DNA of 6,376 bases. Source: JALSIF01 sp026981635 [NCBI: bacterium]. Its GTDB lineage: Bacteria > 4484-113 > JALSIF01. Positions 1 to 5,578 of this stretch are shown here, one piece after another. The notes under the pieces were generated by a model that saw only the letters and a list, made by a program, of their open reading frames with translations, searched no databases and was not told the origin of the DNA. Location: contig JALSIF010000018.1 of the NCBI GenBank assembly GCA_026981635.1, forward strand, positions 1 to 6,376. Reading direction: 5' to 3'. The translations under genes and the position numbers were made by a program. The number at the start of each line of letters is the position of its first letter. Within the stretch, counting starts at the first letter, position 1.

Positions 1-359
1 TCCAGGCTGTAGTGGTTACGCACCGGATCCAGGAAGATGTGGACGATAACCGGGCCGTAGTCAACTGCGACCCAGTCGGCCTCCAGCTCCTCCTGGACCG
101 CGTAGGGGAGTATACCACGCCCCGCAACCTCTTCAAGCATGTGCTCGGCCAGGGTGCGGTTGTGGAGTAGGGAGGTCCCTGAGGCGATTACCATCGCATC
201 AAGGAAGTCCACCACCCCCCGCATGTCGAGCACCGTGATGCGTTCCGCCTTGTGGGCGTCAAAGCTCTCCACAATGAGGCCGACCAGCTCTCTCAGTTGG
301 AGGTTGTCAGGGGCAAAACTATCCGGCAGCAGGTTTGCCGTGCGCTCCTCAGTCTTCAT
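1..359 (-). CDS. rsfS: Ribosome silencing factor RsfS (Iojap/YbeB/DUF143 family), partial at C-terminus
   Basis: RsfS binds ribosomal protein uL14 on the large subunit and blocks joining of the subunits, lowering translation when nutrients are short. The visible 119 codons match the family along their length: after a divergent N-terminus of about 20 residues comes the core, with VLDMRG (residues 43-48), DFLDAMVIASG (51-61) in place of the usual D-tyrosine/phenylalanine-VIASG motif, then DWVAVDYGPVIVHIF (95-109) and R114 with HYSL at the break. This WVxxDYGxxxVHxF signature is diagnostic. Family members are about 105-120 residues, so only a few residues are lost past the left edge. The ATG at 359 lacks a well-placed Shine-Dalgarno site (the nearest, AGAGG, is 14 bases away) but sits 8 bases after a perfect TATAAT. 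It follows the LCP gene by 31 bases, the order seen in many Bacillota. Identification is firm; only the exact end is unseen. Confidence 0.95.
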   Translation of the reverse strand, partial: MKTEERTANLLPDSFAPDNLQLRELVGLIVESFDAHKAERITVLDMRGVVDFLDAMVIASGTSLLHNRTLAEHMLEEVAGRGILPYAVQEELEADWVAVDYGPVIVHIFLDPVRNHYSL

Positions 360-367
360 TCGTAGGA

Positions 368-373
368 ATTATA
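368..373 (-). promoter_or_regulatory. Perfect -10 hexamer just upstream of rsfS (candidate leaderless promoter)
   Basis: The minus strand reads TATAAT at 373-368, and 8 bases later comes the rsfS ATG. A start of transcription at the usual 6-8 bases after a -10 box would fall on or next to the A of the ATG, giving a leaderless mRNA. No -35 box is recognisable at 16-18 bp spacing (the best, AAGTGA, overlaps the LCP stop codon). The hexamer lies in the 31-base gap after the LCP gene, so rsfS may have its own promoter inside the operon. A chance match in an AT-rich gap remains possible. Confidence 0.4.
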
Positions 374-390
374 CCTCTTAAAGCTACCGT

Positions 391-1515
391 TCACTTGCCT
401 TTACCCTCCCCCCTGTCCGCTTCCTTAACGGCATTCCCGGCCGCCTGTTCGGCGGGGCCCTCTTCCTGGGGCGAAGGAGGGGTCAGGTCATACAGCCAGG
501 TGCGAAGTCTTGTCAGCTCCTCGGAGGAGATCTCCTGGTAGCTTATTCCCTCAATCTCCACCGGCTCACCGAACTCAACCCGGCTGATCAACACCCGCTT
601 TTCCCGCGCCTGGGCGAAGTGGCGGGCGAGGGCATTTAGCTGGTCCAGGCTGAGATCGGTGTGGACTGACTGGTAGATCCGTGCCGCCACCCTTGGCAGG
701 CGGGGAAGGTTGCGCGGCCTTAGGGTCTGCTCAAAGAGGGCGGCAAGCAGCTTCTGCTGGCGTTGCATCCTCCCCAAGTCACCGAGGGAGTCGTAACGAA
801 AACGGGCATATTCCAACGCCTTTTGCCCACTAAGCCGCTGGCGACCGGGTTTCAGGTCAATCACAAGATCCTGGGCACGATCCACATAGTGCATGGGCTT
901 CTCCACCTCTAGGATGACCCCGCCGAGGGTATCAACTGCCCTGGCAAAGCCCTCAAAGTCAACTACCACGTAGTAGTCAATCTTGATACCCAGCAGGTTC
1001 TCCACCGTTTTTTTGGCCAGCTCCACCCTCCCGCGGGCGTAGGCATGGGCCAGTTTGTCCTCGCCTCCCGGCCATCCTTTGGCAGGGGGGATGTAGGTCC
1101 GTGTGTCGCGAGGTAGAGAGAGGAGTTTTATCACCGGTTCTTCGGTGGAGAAGGTCATAAGCATGACCGTATCGCTTCGGTGAGGTGGCTGCTGATCAAT
1201 CCCCAAAAGGAGTACGGTCACCTTCTCCTGGCCGGGGAAGGCTCGTTTGATGGGGGGAAGAGTGAAGTGGGAGCGAGAAAGCAATATGCCCCCAATCCCC
1301 ATTTTTCCTCCTAGGGTCCCTGGATGGGTGAAGGCATAGAAGGTGCCCACCATCAAAGTGACCATGAAGGAGAGGACGGTGATGGCCAGAAAGTAGGCGG
1401 CAAGTGGGTTGAGCCCGCGCAACCGTTGCCCTGCTGACCTGATCAGTCCTGCCACTTCACTCCTCAGGCGGCCAAGCAAGGGCGAAGGCTTCTGACTGGC
1501 GGCTAGCTTTCCCAC
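391..1515 (-). CDS. LCP (LytR-CpsA-Psr) family cell-wall polymer transferase
   Basis: LCP proteins move undecaprenyl-linked glycopolymers (teichoic acids, capsule, arabinogalactan) onto peptidoglycan on the outer face of the membrane. Here a basic cytoplasmic N-terminus (1-37) is followed by one membrane helix (about 38-62) and an extracellular LCP domain (about 98-262). Visible landmarks are LLLGID (102-107), the RSDT motif (113-116), SLPRDTRTYIP (133-143) with R136 and D137, DKLAHAYA (153-160), YYVVVDFEGF (181-190) and ARFRYDSLGDLGRMQRQQ (237-254) with its conserved arginines. After residue 345 there is a Pro/Glu/Lys-rich low-complexity tail. The length of 374 residues is normal. The start is GTG at 1515, overlapping the yqeK stop by 13 bases with no clear ribosome binding site, which suggests translational coupling. 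The polymer it transfers is not shown by the sequence. The family call is very secure; lytR-like naming would be by position only. Confidence 0.95.
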   Translation of the reverse strand: MGKLAASQKPSPLLGRLRSEVAGLIRSAGQRLRGLNPLAAYFLAITVLSFMVTLMVGTFYAFTHPGTLGGKMGIGGILLSRSHFTLPPIKRAFPGQEKVTVLLLGIDQQPPHRSDTVMLMTFSTEEPVIKLLSLPRDTRTYIPPAKGWPGGEDKLAHAYARGRVELAKKTVENLLGIKIDYYVVVDFEGFARAVDTLGGVILEVEKPMHYVDRAQDLVIDLKPGRQRLSGQKALEYARFRYDSLGDLGRMQRQQKLLAALFEQTLRPRNLPRLPRVAARIYQSVHTDLSLDQLNALARHFAQAREKRVLISRVEFGEPVEIEGISYQEISSEELTRLRTWLYDLTPPSPQEEGPAEQAAGNAVKEADRGEGKGK

Positions 1516-2105
1516 GAGTATTGCTCGCGCAGGAGAGAGTTGTAGAACTCTATGGATTCGGGGGCGATTGGCGCCTCAAGCTCAAGCAGTCTGACCAGGG
1601 TTCGCCGAACTATTTCGTAGCAGGCGATCCCCAGATGGGTAAAGGCGTAGTCCCTGAGAAGCTCCACCTCGGGGTATTTGCGGTCCTCGCTCACCTTGTC
1701 GGCACAAAACAGAATCCTCCCCAGGGTGGTGAGGCGGGGCGAGCCGGTGGTATGAAACCGCACCGCCAGCTCAATCTCCGGGTCGTTCACCCCATAGTCC
1801 TCCCGAAGCCTCATCGCTCCCACGATGGCGTGCAGCAGCTTGGGGTTGCCCAGGGCGGCCTCCAGCTCCTCTTCCTTCCCCAACTTGCGGGCATAGTCGG
1901 CCAGTTTCTCCGGTGGCCAGTGCTTGCAGTTGTCGTGGAGCAGGGCGGCCAGCCTGGTCCGCTCCACCAGCTCGCTGGCGTGGGTCTCGGCCAGCCTTCC
2001 GGCCATCTCGGTCACCTCCAGCGTGTGGCGGAAGAGGGCCTCGGGGAGCTCCCCGGCCAGGCGCTGGACCAGCTCCTCAAACTTGTCCGTCTGGGGTAGA
2101 CCCAC
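1503..2105 (-). CDS. yqeK: YqeK-type HD-domain phosphohydrolase (symmetrical Ap4A hydrolase family)
   Basis: Characterised YqeK proteins split diadenosine tetraphosphate symmetrically into two ADP, using a dinuclear metal site, and act in the cytoplasm in stress tolerance. The 200-residue product keeps the HD-site ligands: H27 in the RHTLEV motif, H57-D58 with K61 in LLHDNCKH, H92 in the LLHAIVGA motif (usually LLHGxVGA), H118 in AVRFHTTG and D136 in the FCADKVSEDRKYP stretch. The order and spacing match the family and the length is typical (about 190). The frame stays open upstream to 2333, but that extension overlaps the preceding TrkA_C gene and is low-complexity Pro/Trp/Gly sequence, so the GTG at 2105 is preferred. 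No Shine-Dalgarno site precedes it. In Bacillota this gene usually follows nadD and precedes lytR/rsfS; here the downstream partners are kept while nadD is missing. Ap4A hydrolysis is inferred from the family. Confidence 0.93.
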   Translation of the reverse strand: MGLPQTDKFEELVQRLAGELPEALFRHTLEVTEMAGRLAETHASELVERTRLAALLHDNCKHWPPEKLADYARKLGKEEELEAALGNPKLLHAIVGAMRLREDYGVNDPEIELAVRFHTTGSPRLTTLGRILFCADKVSEDRKYPEVELLRDYAFTHLGIACYEIVRRTLVRLLELEAPIAPESIEFYNSLLREQYSWES

Positions 2106-2112
2106 CGAAAAA

Positions 2113-2118
2113 ACTCTA
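2113..2118 (-). promoter_or_regulatory. TANNNT-type hexamer upstream of yqeK (weak candidate -10)
   Basis: The minus strand reads TAGAGT at 2118-2113 (4 of 6 matches to TATAAT), followed by a run of T and then the yqeK GTG after 7 bases. This is the same geometry as TATAAT before rsfS and would also give a leaderless transcript. There is no good -35 box. On its own it is weak; it is listed because the two cases agree. Confidence 0.2.
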
Positions 2119-2136
2119 ACACAGCCCCCTGGGGGT

Positions 2137-2862
2137 CTAACGGCTGGGCAGGGTGGGGATCTCCTCGGTGGCCTCGGCAAAGGAGGACTGAGTTTCGGCA
2201 AACTCTTCCAGTCGGTCAAGCTCCCCGTAGCAGATGATCCGGTCACCCACCTGAATCCGATCTCCCCCGTGGGGTGCTCCCAAATAATCCCCATCAGCCC
2301 GATGAATACCCAGCACCAAGATCCCCTGCTCAAGGAGTCTCAACTCGCCCAGGCTCTTTCTCGCCAGGGGAGATCCTTCCCCCACCTTGAATGAGATGAT
2401 GCCGAAGCCGCGCTCTATTTCCAGCAGCTTGTAGTAGTCGTGGATGTGAAGTGGGGTAAAGCGGGAGAGGAGGCCTACAAACAGCTTTTGCATCCAGTTG
2501 TAGAGCGACTTGCTCTGGGCAAGTATGTAGAGTACGACTAGCAGAACCACCAGCACACCTATTCGCACCAGGAGCTGAGTGGTGGAAATGGTGGAGCCAA
2601 AGGAAAGAATCAGTGCTGCCACCACCGAAGCCAATCCCATGTTGCCTAGCAGAATGAGAATCCTGATGATTTTTCTCCGCAGGGGATGGGACATGACCAG
2701 CTCCGCCTCGCGGGTGGTGAAGCCGGTGCCGGTGTAGGCGGAGAAGGCCTGAAAGCTGGCCACGTCGGGACTCAGCCCGGTGAGGATGAGGGCGGCGGTG
2801 CCCACCCTTACGATGATCATGGAGATGAGCACCACCACAAAGATTGATACCACTTCAATCAT
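2137..2862 (-). CDS. Membrane protein with C-terminal TrkA_C (RCK_C) domain
   Basis: This 241-residue protein has three predicted membrane helices (about 4-29, 65-87 and 97-116), then a linker and a cytoplasmic RCK_C/TrkA_C domain at about 152-217. Landmarks in that domain are FGIISFKVGEGSPLARKSLGEL (split here by family pattern: V160, G163, S164, L166, L171), GILVLGIHRADGDYLGAP (180-197), the GDRI repeats at 200-203 and 206-209, and the closing LIxYG-like IICYGELDRLEEF. RCK_C domains regulate potassium channels and transporters and in several proteins bind cyclic di-AMP. Between helices 1 and 2 lies TGTGFTTREAELV (44-56), reminiscent of the filter loops of TrkH/KtrB potassium transporters. 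Proteins of this layout are known in Bacillota but, as far as I know, have no established function. The ATG at 2862 is 24 bases after the permease stop, with no clear Shine-Dalgarno site. The domain call is secure; transport or ligand binding is inference. Confidence 0.85.
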   Translation of the reverse strand: MIEVVSIFVVVLISMIIVRVGTAALILTGLSPDVASFQAFSAYTGTGFTTREAELVMSHPLRRKIIRILILLGNMGLASVVAALILSFGSTISTTQLLVRIGVLVVLLVVLYILAQSKSLYNWMQKLFVGLLSRFTPLHIHDYYKLLEIERGFGIISFKVGEGSPLARKSLGELRLLEQGILVLGIHRADGDYLGAPHGGDRIQVGDRIICYGELDRLEEFAETQSSFAEATEEIPTLPSR

Positions 2863-2886
2863 CTAGCGCCACAATGATTTTAAGCC

Positions 2887-4107
2887 CTACTCGTAGCGCA
2901 GTGCCTCAATGGGATCGGTAAAGGCCGCCCTCAGTGCCGGAGCGATACCAAACAGCACCCCTACCATCACCCCGAAGGCGAGCGCCCCAATCACCAGCCA
3001 GAAGGGGAAATAGGTCTCCCAGCCCACTCGCCGGGTTAGGTAGAAGGTGGCCCATACGCCCAGCCCCGCCCCGAGGAGGGAGCCCACCAGCGACTGGAGG
3101 ACAGCGTCCAGCAAAAACTGAAATAGGATGTCCCTCCGCCGCGCCCCGCACGCTTTGCGGATGCCGATTTCTCTGATCCGCTCAAGGACCGAAATGAGCA
3201 TCACATTGAGGATATTTATCCCCGCCACTATGAGGGCGATGGTCCCCACTGCCCCGACGATGATGGCAAAGATGCCGAAGGTCTTGTCCCGCAGGCGGGT
3301 GATGGTCTTGATGTCAAAGACGCTTACGTCAGGTGGGTCTTCCGGGCCCAACTGGTGGGCGGTGTGGAGGACCTTCCTCACCCTCTCCATCACCCCAGCC
3401 AAGTCTTCCCCGGGTTTGGTCCGTGCGAGGATGGTGTGCACGCCCCCAAGGCCGGTTAGCTCCATCGCCAGGGGGAGGGGAAGGTAGACCCGGTTGTCAA
3501 TGTCCTCAAAGATGATCTCGCCAGTGGGCTCCAGCACCCCCACCACCCTGAGGCTCCTGCCCATTAGCACCACCTCCCTCCCCACCGCGCCGCCGGAGGG
3601 AAACAGCTTGCCCGCCACGGTGGCACCAAGCACCGCAACCTCGGCCCTCCCTTCTTCCTCCTCCCGGGAGAAGAAGCGGCCCTGGCTGGTCTCCACCCGC
3701 CGAAATTGCTGGTAGTCGTGGGGAGCTCCCACCAGGGCGGTAAAGATCTGCCTCTTTCCCGCCCTCACCCAGACCGGAGCAATCAGGATTCCACCCGCAC
3801 TCTCCACCCCCTCAACCCCCCTTACCACCTCAATGTCTTTGGGACTTAGCATCCCCAGTGCGCTGGCCGGGTTTCCCCCCAGTGGTCCACCCTCAGTCTC
3901 AAAGTAGGGGGTGACAAAGAAGACTTCGGCCCCGATCTCGCGAAAGAGCTTGGCCGTCTGCTCACGGGCCGAGTAGGAGAAGCCTAGGAGAGCGATGATG
4001 TTTGCTACCCCAATGGCAATCCCCAGTACGGTAAGCCCGGTCTGCCAGGGGTGGGTAAGGAACCTCTGCAGGCTAAGCCGGATGAAACTGACCATCGGCC
4101 CGACCAT
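2887..4107 (-). CDS. MacB/FtsX-family ABC transporter permease
   Basis: Type VII (MacB-like) permeases couple cytoplasmic ATP hydrolysis to work on the outer face of the membrane, such as expelling peptides or lipids or triggering wall enzymes. Counting from the ATG at 4107, the protein has 406 residues: helix 1 at about 23-43 (GLTVLGIAIGVANIIALLGF), a large MacB_PCD extracytoplasmic domain (about 44-275), helix 2 (about 277-306), the coupling motif ERIREIGIRKACGARRRDIL (309-328), helix 3 (about 330-356) and helix 4 (about 369-391). The tail ends PALRAAFTDPIEALRYE, a hallmark of the family. No ATPase or HlyD-type adaptor gene lies beside it in the window. The start is uncertain: ATG 4095 fits the family equally well, while ATG 4215 has the best Shine-Dalgarno site but would add about 36 atypical residues encoded across a perfect hairpin. 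It is the first gene of the minus-strand operon. The substrate is unknown. Confidence 0.93.
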   Translation of the reverse strand: MVGPMVSFIRLSLQRFLTHPWQTGLTVLGIAIGVANIIALLGFSYSAREQTAKLFREIGAEVFFVTPYFETEGGPLGGNPASALGMLSPKDIEVVRGVEGVESAGGILIAPVWVRAGKRQIFTALVGAPHDYQQFRRVETSQGRFFSREEEEGRAEVAVLGATVAGKLFPSGGAVGREVVLMGRSLRVVGVLEPTGEIIFEDIDNRVYLPLPLAMELTGLGGVHTILARTKPGEDLAGVMERVRKVLHTAHQLGPEDPPDVSVFDIKTITRLRDKTFGIFAIIVGAVGTIALIVAGINILNVMLISVLERIREIGIRKACGARRRDILFQFLLDAVLQSLVGSLLGAGLGVWATFYLTRRVGWETYFPFWLVIGALAFGVMVGVLFGIAPALRAAFTDPIEALRYE

Positions 4108-4161
4108 CTTAGGACCGGGAGCTCGGCCGGTTTGAACACCCTGCCTCAGAGGGTAAAAGAT

Positions 4162-4203
4162 GAGTCTCGGGGGCAGAGCAGCTCTCTGCCCCCTCACTCT
4201 TTT
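4162..4203. terminator. Perfect 10-bp stem hairpin with T runs on both sides (terminator or leader element)
   Basis: On the plus strand GGGGGCAGAG (4169-4178), a five-base loop CAGCT and CTCTGCCCCC (4184-4193) form a perfect stem. A further 4-bp outer stem, GAGT (4162-4165) with ACTC (4196-4199), closes around a small internal loop. It is followed by TTTT at 4200 on the plus strand; reading the minus strand, TTTT occurs about 8 bases after the inner stem and outer arm (4154-4157). The structure can therefore act as an intrinsic terminator in either direction, better on the plus strand. Its place in a divergent gap is odd for a terminator. It may instead be an attenuator or mRNA-stabilising leader for the permease operon, or a dispersed palindromic repeat. 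The palindrome is directly seen; its role is inferred. Confidence 0.55.
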
Positions 4204-4232
4204 GTAATCCTTCATAATCTCCCCTTGGTCAA
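4204..4232 (-). promoter_or_regulatory. Candidate sigma-70-type promoter for the permease-to-rsfS operon
   Basis: The minus strand reads TTGACC at 4232-4227 (5 of 6 matches to the -35 consensus), then exactly 17 bases, then GATTAC at 4209-4204 (3 of 6 matches to the -10). Transcription would begin near 4197, so the mRNA would start almost at the foot of the 4169-4193 hairpin. That would leave about 90 bases of leader before ATG 4107. The -10 is poor, so this is only a candidate. Confidence 0.25.
4213..4218 (+). promoter_or_regulatory. Candidate -10 box for the UDP-sugar dehydrogenase gene
   Basis: CATAAT matches the -10 consensus in 5 of 6 positions and lies about 40 bases before the GTG at 4259, which would give a leader of about 33 bases. 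No good -35 box is seen at 16-18 bp spacing because that stretch is the C-run of the hairpin arm. It overlaps the candidate promoter on the other strand, so the two would compete for polymerase. Confidence 0.25.
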
Positions 4233-4258
4233 GCCATGAAACCGTGGGGTAAGGCGGC

Positions 4259-5563
4259 GTGAAAGACAGGCTCAAGGAGAAGTTTTCCCAACGCCAGGCG
4301 ACTGTCGGAGTCGTGGGGCTGGGCTATGTGGGCCTTCCCCTGGCGGTGCGCTTTGCCGAGGTGGGCTTTCGGGTAATCGGCCAGGACATCAGCCCCCAGG
4401 TAGTGGAGAAGCTCAGCAGGAGGGAGAACTACATCCCCGACGTGGATGATCAGCTCCTAAGGAGGGTTGTTGACGAAGGTCGCCTAACTGCCACCACCGA
4501 GCCCTCCGCCCTTGCCGAGGCCGACTCTGTTTCCATCTGCGTTCCCACTCCCCTGAGCAAGAGCCGCGAGCCCGACATGACCTATATCATGCAGGCCCTG
4601 GAAGCCCTGCGTCCCCACCTCCACCCCGGCATGCTGCTGGTGCTTGAAAGCACCACCTACCCCGGCACCACCGAAGACCTCATCGTCCCCCTGGTGGAAG
4701 AGGCGGGCTTTAAGGTTGGTGAGGAGGTGTTTGTCGCCTTCAGCCCGGAACGCATTGATCCGGGAAATCCCACCTTCAAGGTGCACAACACGCCCAAGGT
4801 GATAGGAGGGGTTACTCCCGCCTGCACCGAGCTGGCTAAGACCCTCTACAGCCAGGCCATAGAACAGGTGGTACCGGTCTCCACCAGCCGGGCGGCCGAG
4901 CTGGTGAAGCTTCTGGAAAACACCTTCCGCAACATAAACATCGGCTGGGCAAACGAGTTTGCCCTCATCTGCCGACGGCTGGGCGTGGATGTGTGGGAAG
5001 TGATTGATGCCGCCTCCACCAAGCCCTTTGGCTTTATGGCCTTCTACCCCGGACCGGGACTGGGAGGCCACTGTATTCCGGTTGACCCCCACTACCTCTC
5101 CTGGAAGCTGAAGACCGTGGGCTACACCTCCCGCTTCATCTCGGTGGCCGATGAGATAAATACCGAGATGCCCCACCACGTGGTGCTGCTTGCCATGGAG
5201 ACCCTAAACCGGGTGAAAAAGCCCCTTAAGGGCTCCCGCATCCTGCTGGTGGGGGCGGCCTACAAGCGAAACATTGGCGACACCCGCGAATCACCCTTCT
5301 TTCCCCTGGCCGACGGGCTTAAGCGGCGAGGGGCTGAGATCGCCTACCACGACCGGCTGGTTCCCCAGATAAGGCTCCTTGACGGCGAGGAGCTCACGAG
5401 CGTTGAGCTTGTTCCTGAGGTTCTCTCCCAGACCGACCTGGTGGTCATTGTCACTGACCACAGCTACATCAACTGGGAGGAGCTGGTCAGCCATGCTCCT
5501 CTGGTGCTGGACACTAGAAACGCCACCCGGGGCATCACCTCTTCCAACATCGTCCGCCTCTGA
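4259..5563 (+). CDS. UDP-N-acetyl-D-hexosamine 6-dehydrogenase (WbpA/WecC-type nucleotide-sugar dehydrogenase)
   Basis: The enzyme oxidises C6 of a UDP-sugar (UDP-GlcNAc or UDP-ManNAc in the closest families, UDP-glucose in the wider family) to a uronic acid with two NAD+, supplying precursors for surface polysaccharide. The 434-residue protein has an N-terminal Rossmann domain with GLGYVG (20-25) and D43, then ICVPTPL (93-99), ESTTYPGTT (130-138) and FSPERIDPGN (161-170). The central domain carries K217 and N221 in AAELVKLLENTFRNINI and the catalytic C272 in GPGLGGHCIPVDPHYL. The C-terminal UDP-binding domain has GAAYKRNIGDTRESP (332-346). The FSPER and GGHCIPVDP forms favour an N-acetylated sugar (WbpA, TviB) over plain UDP-glucose dehydrogenase. 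The start is GTG at 4259 with AAGG 4 bases upstream. It is divergent from the permease operon and followed after 15 bases by a secreted protein. The family is firm; the exact sugar is inferred. Confidence 0.93.
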   Translation: MKDRLKEKFSQRQATVGVVGLGYVGLPLAVRFAEVGFRVIGQDISPQVVEKLSRRENYIPDVDDQLLRRVVDEGRLTATTEPSALAEADSVSICVPTPLSKSREPDMTYIMQALEALRPHLHPGMLLVLESTTYPGTTEDLIVPLVEEAGFKVGEEVFVAFSPERIDPGNPTFKVHNTPKVIGGVTPACTELAKTLYSQAIEQVVPVSTSRAAELVKLLENTFRNINIGWANEFALICRRLGVDVWEVIDAASTKPFGFMAFYPGPGLGGHCIPVDPHYLSWKLKTVGYTSRFISVADEINTEMPHHVVLLAMETLNRVKKPLKGSRILLVGAAYKRNIGDTRESPFFPLADGLKRRGAEIAYHDRLVPQIRLLDGEELTSVELVPEVLSQTDLVVIVTDHSYINWEELVSHAPLVLDTRNATRGITSSNIVRL

Positions 5564-5578
5564 GGGTAAGATTGGCCC

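Larger units (their letters stand above)
4108..4258. promoter_or_regulatory. Divergent intergenic region between the permease and the UDP-sugar dehydrogenase genes
   Basis: About 150 bases separate the two divergent coding regions if the permease starts at 4107. This gap must hold the promoters for both blocks unless the permease really starts at 4215. It contains a perfect GC-rich hairpin (4169-4193), an AT-rich patch (4200-4220) with -10-like sequences on both strands, and a strong Shine-Dalgarno-like AGGGGAG on the minus strand before ATG 4215. Codons of the open minus-strand frame here (three AGA, plus AAA, CAA, GCT and CGA) differ from the neighbouring genes, which favours a non-coding role. 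Confidence 0.55.

Noticed and set aside
439-455. CCGCC-N5-GGCGG inverted repeat near the LCP 3' end
   Set aside because: It is short, inside the coding region of the LCP tail, and has no T run after it; GC-rich coding DNA makes such repeats by chance.
1521-2099. 192-codon open frame antisense to yqeK
   Set aside because: Its translation has no recognisable motif and mirrors the conserved yqeK codons.
2106-2136. CCCCC-T-GGGGG palindrome followed by a T run between the TrkA_C gene and yqeK, as an intrinsic terminator
   Set aside because: The palindrome leaves at best a 4-bp stem with a 3-base loop, and the T run is 11 bases away, directly at the yqeK start. It is too weak and badly spaced for a terminator.
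2106-2333. N-terminal extension of yqeK up to 2333
   Set aside because: It overlaps the TrkA_C gene in another frame, and its translation is low-complexity and outside the family. The GTG at 2105 gives the normal YqeK length.
1913-2394. Plus-strand open frames at 1913-2119 and 1924-2394
   Set aside because: They cross the boundary between two well-supported minus-strand genes, and their products are Ser/Arg/Pro-rich with no motif.
4216-4275. Permease start at 4275
   Set aside because: It would overlap the divergent dehydrogenase start, and the extra residues are unlike any MacB-family N-terminus.
4484-5179. Long 231-codon open frame antisense to the dehydrogenase gene
   Set aside because: It lies wholly opposite a strongly conserved enzyme. 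Its translation is rich in Gly/His with no domain pattern, as expected of a shadow frame in GC-rich DNA.
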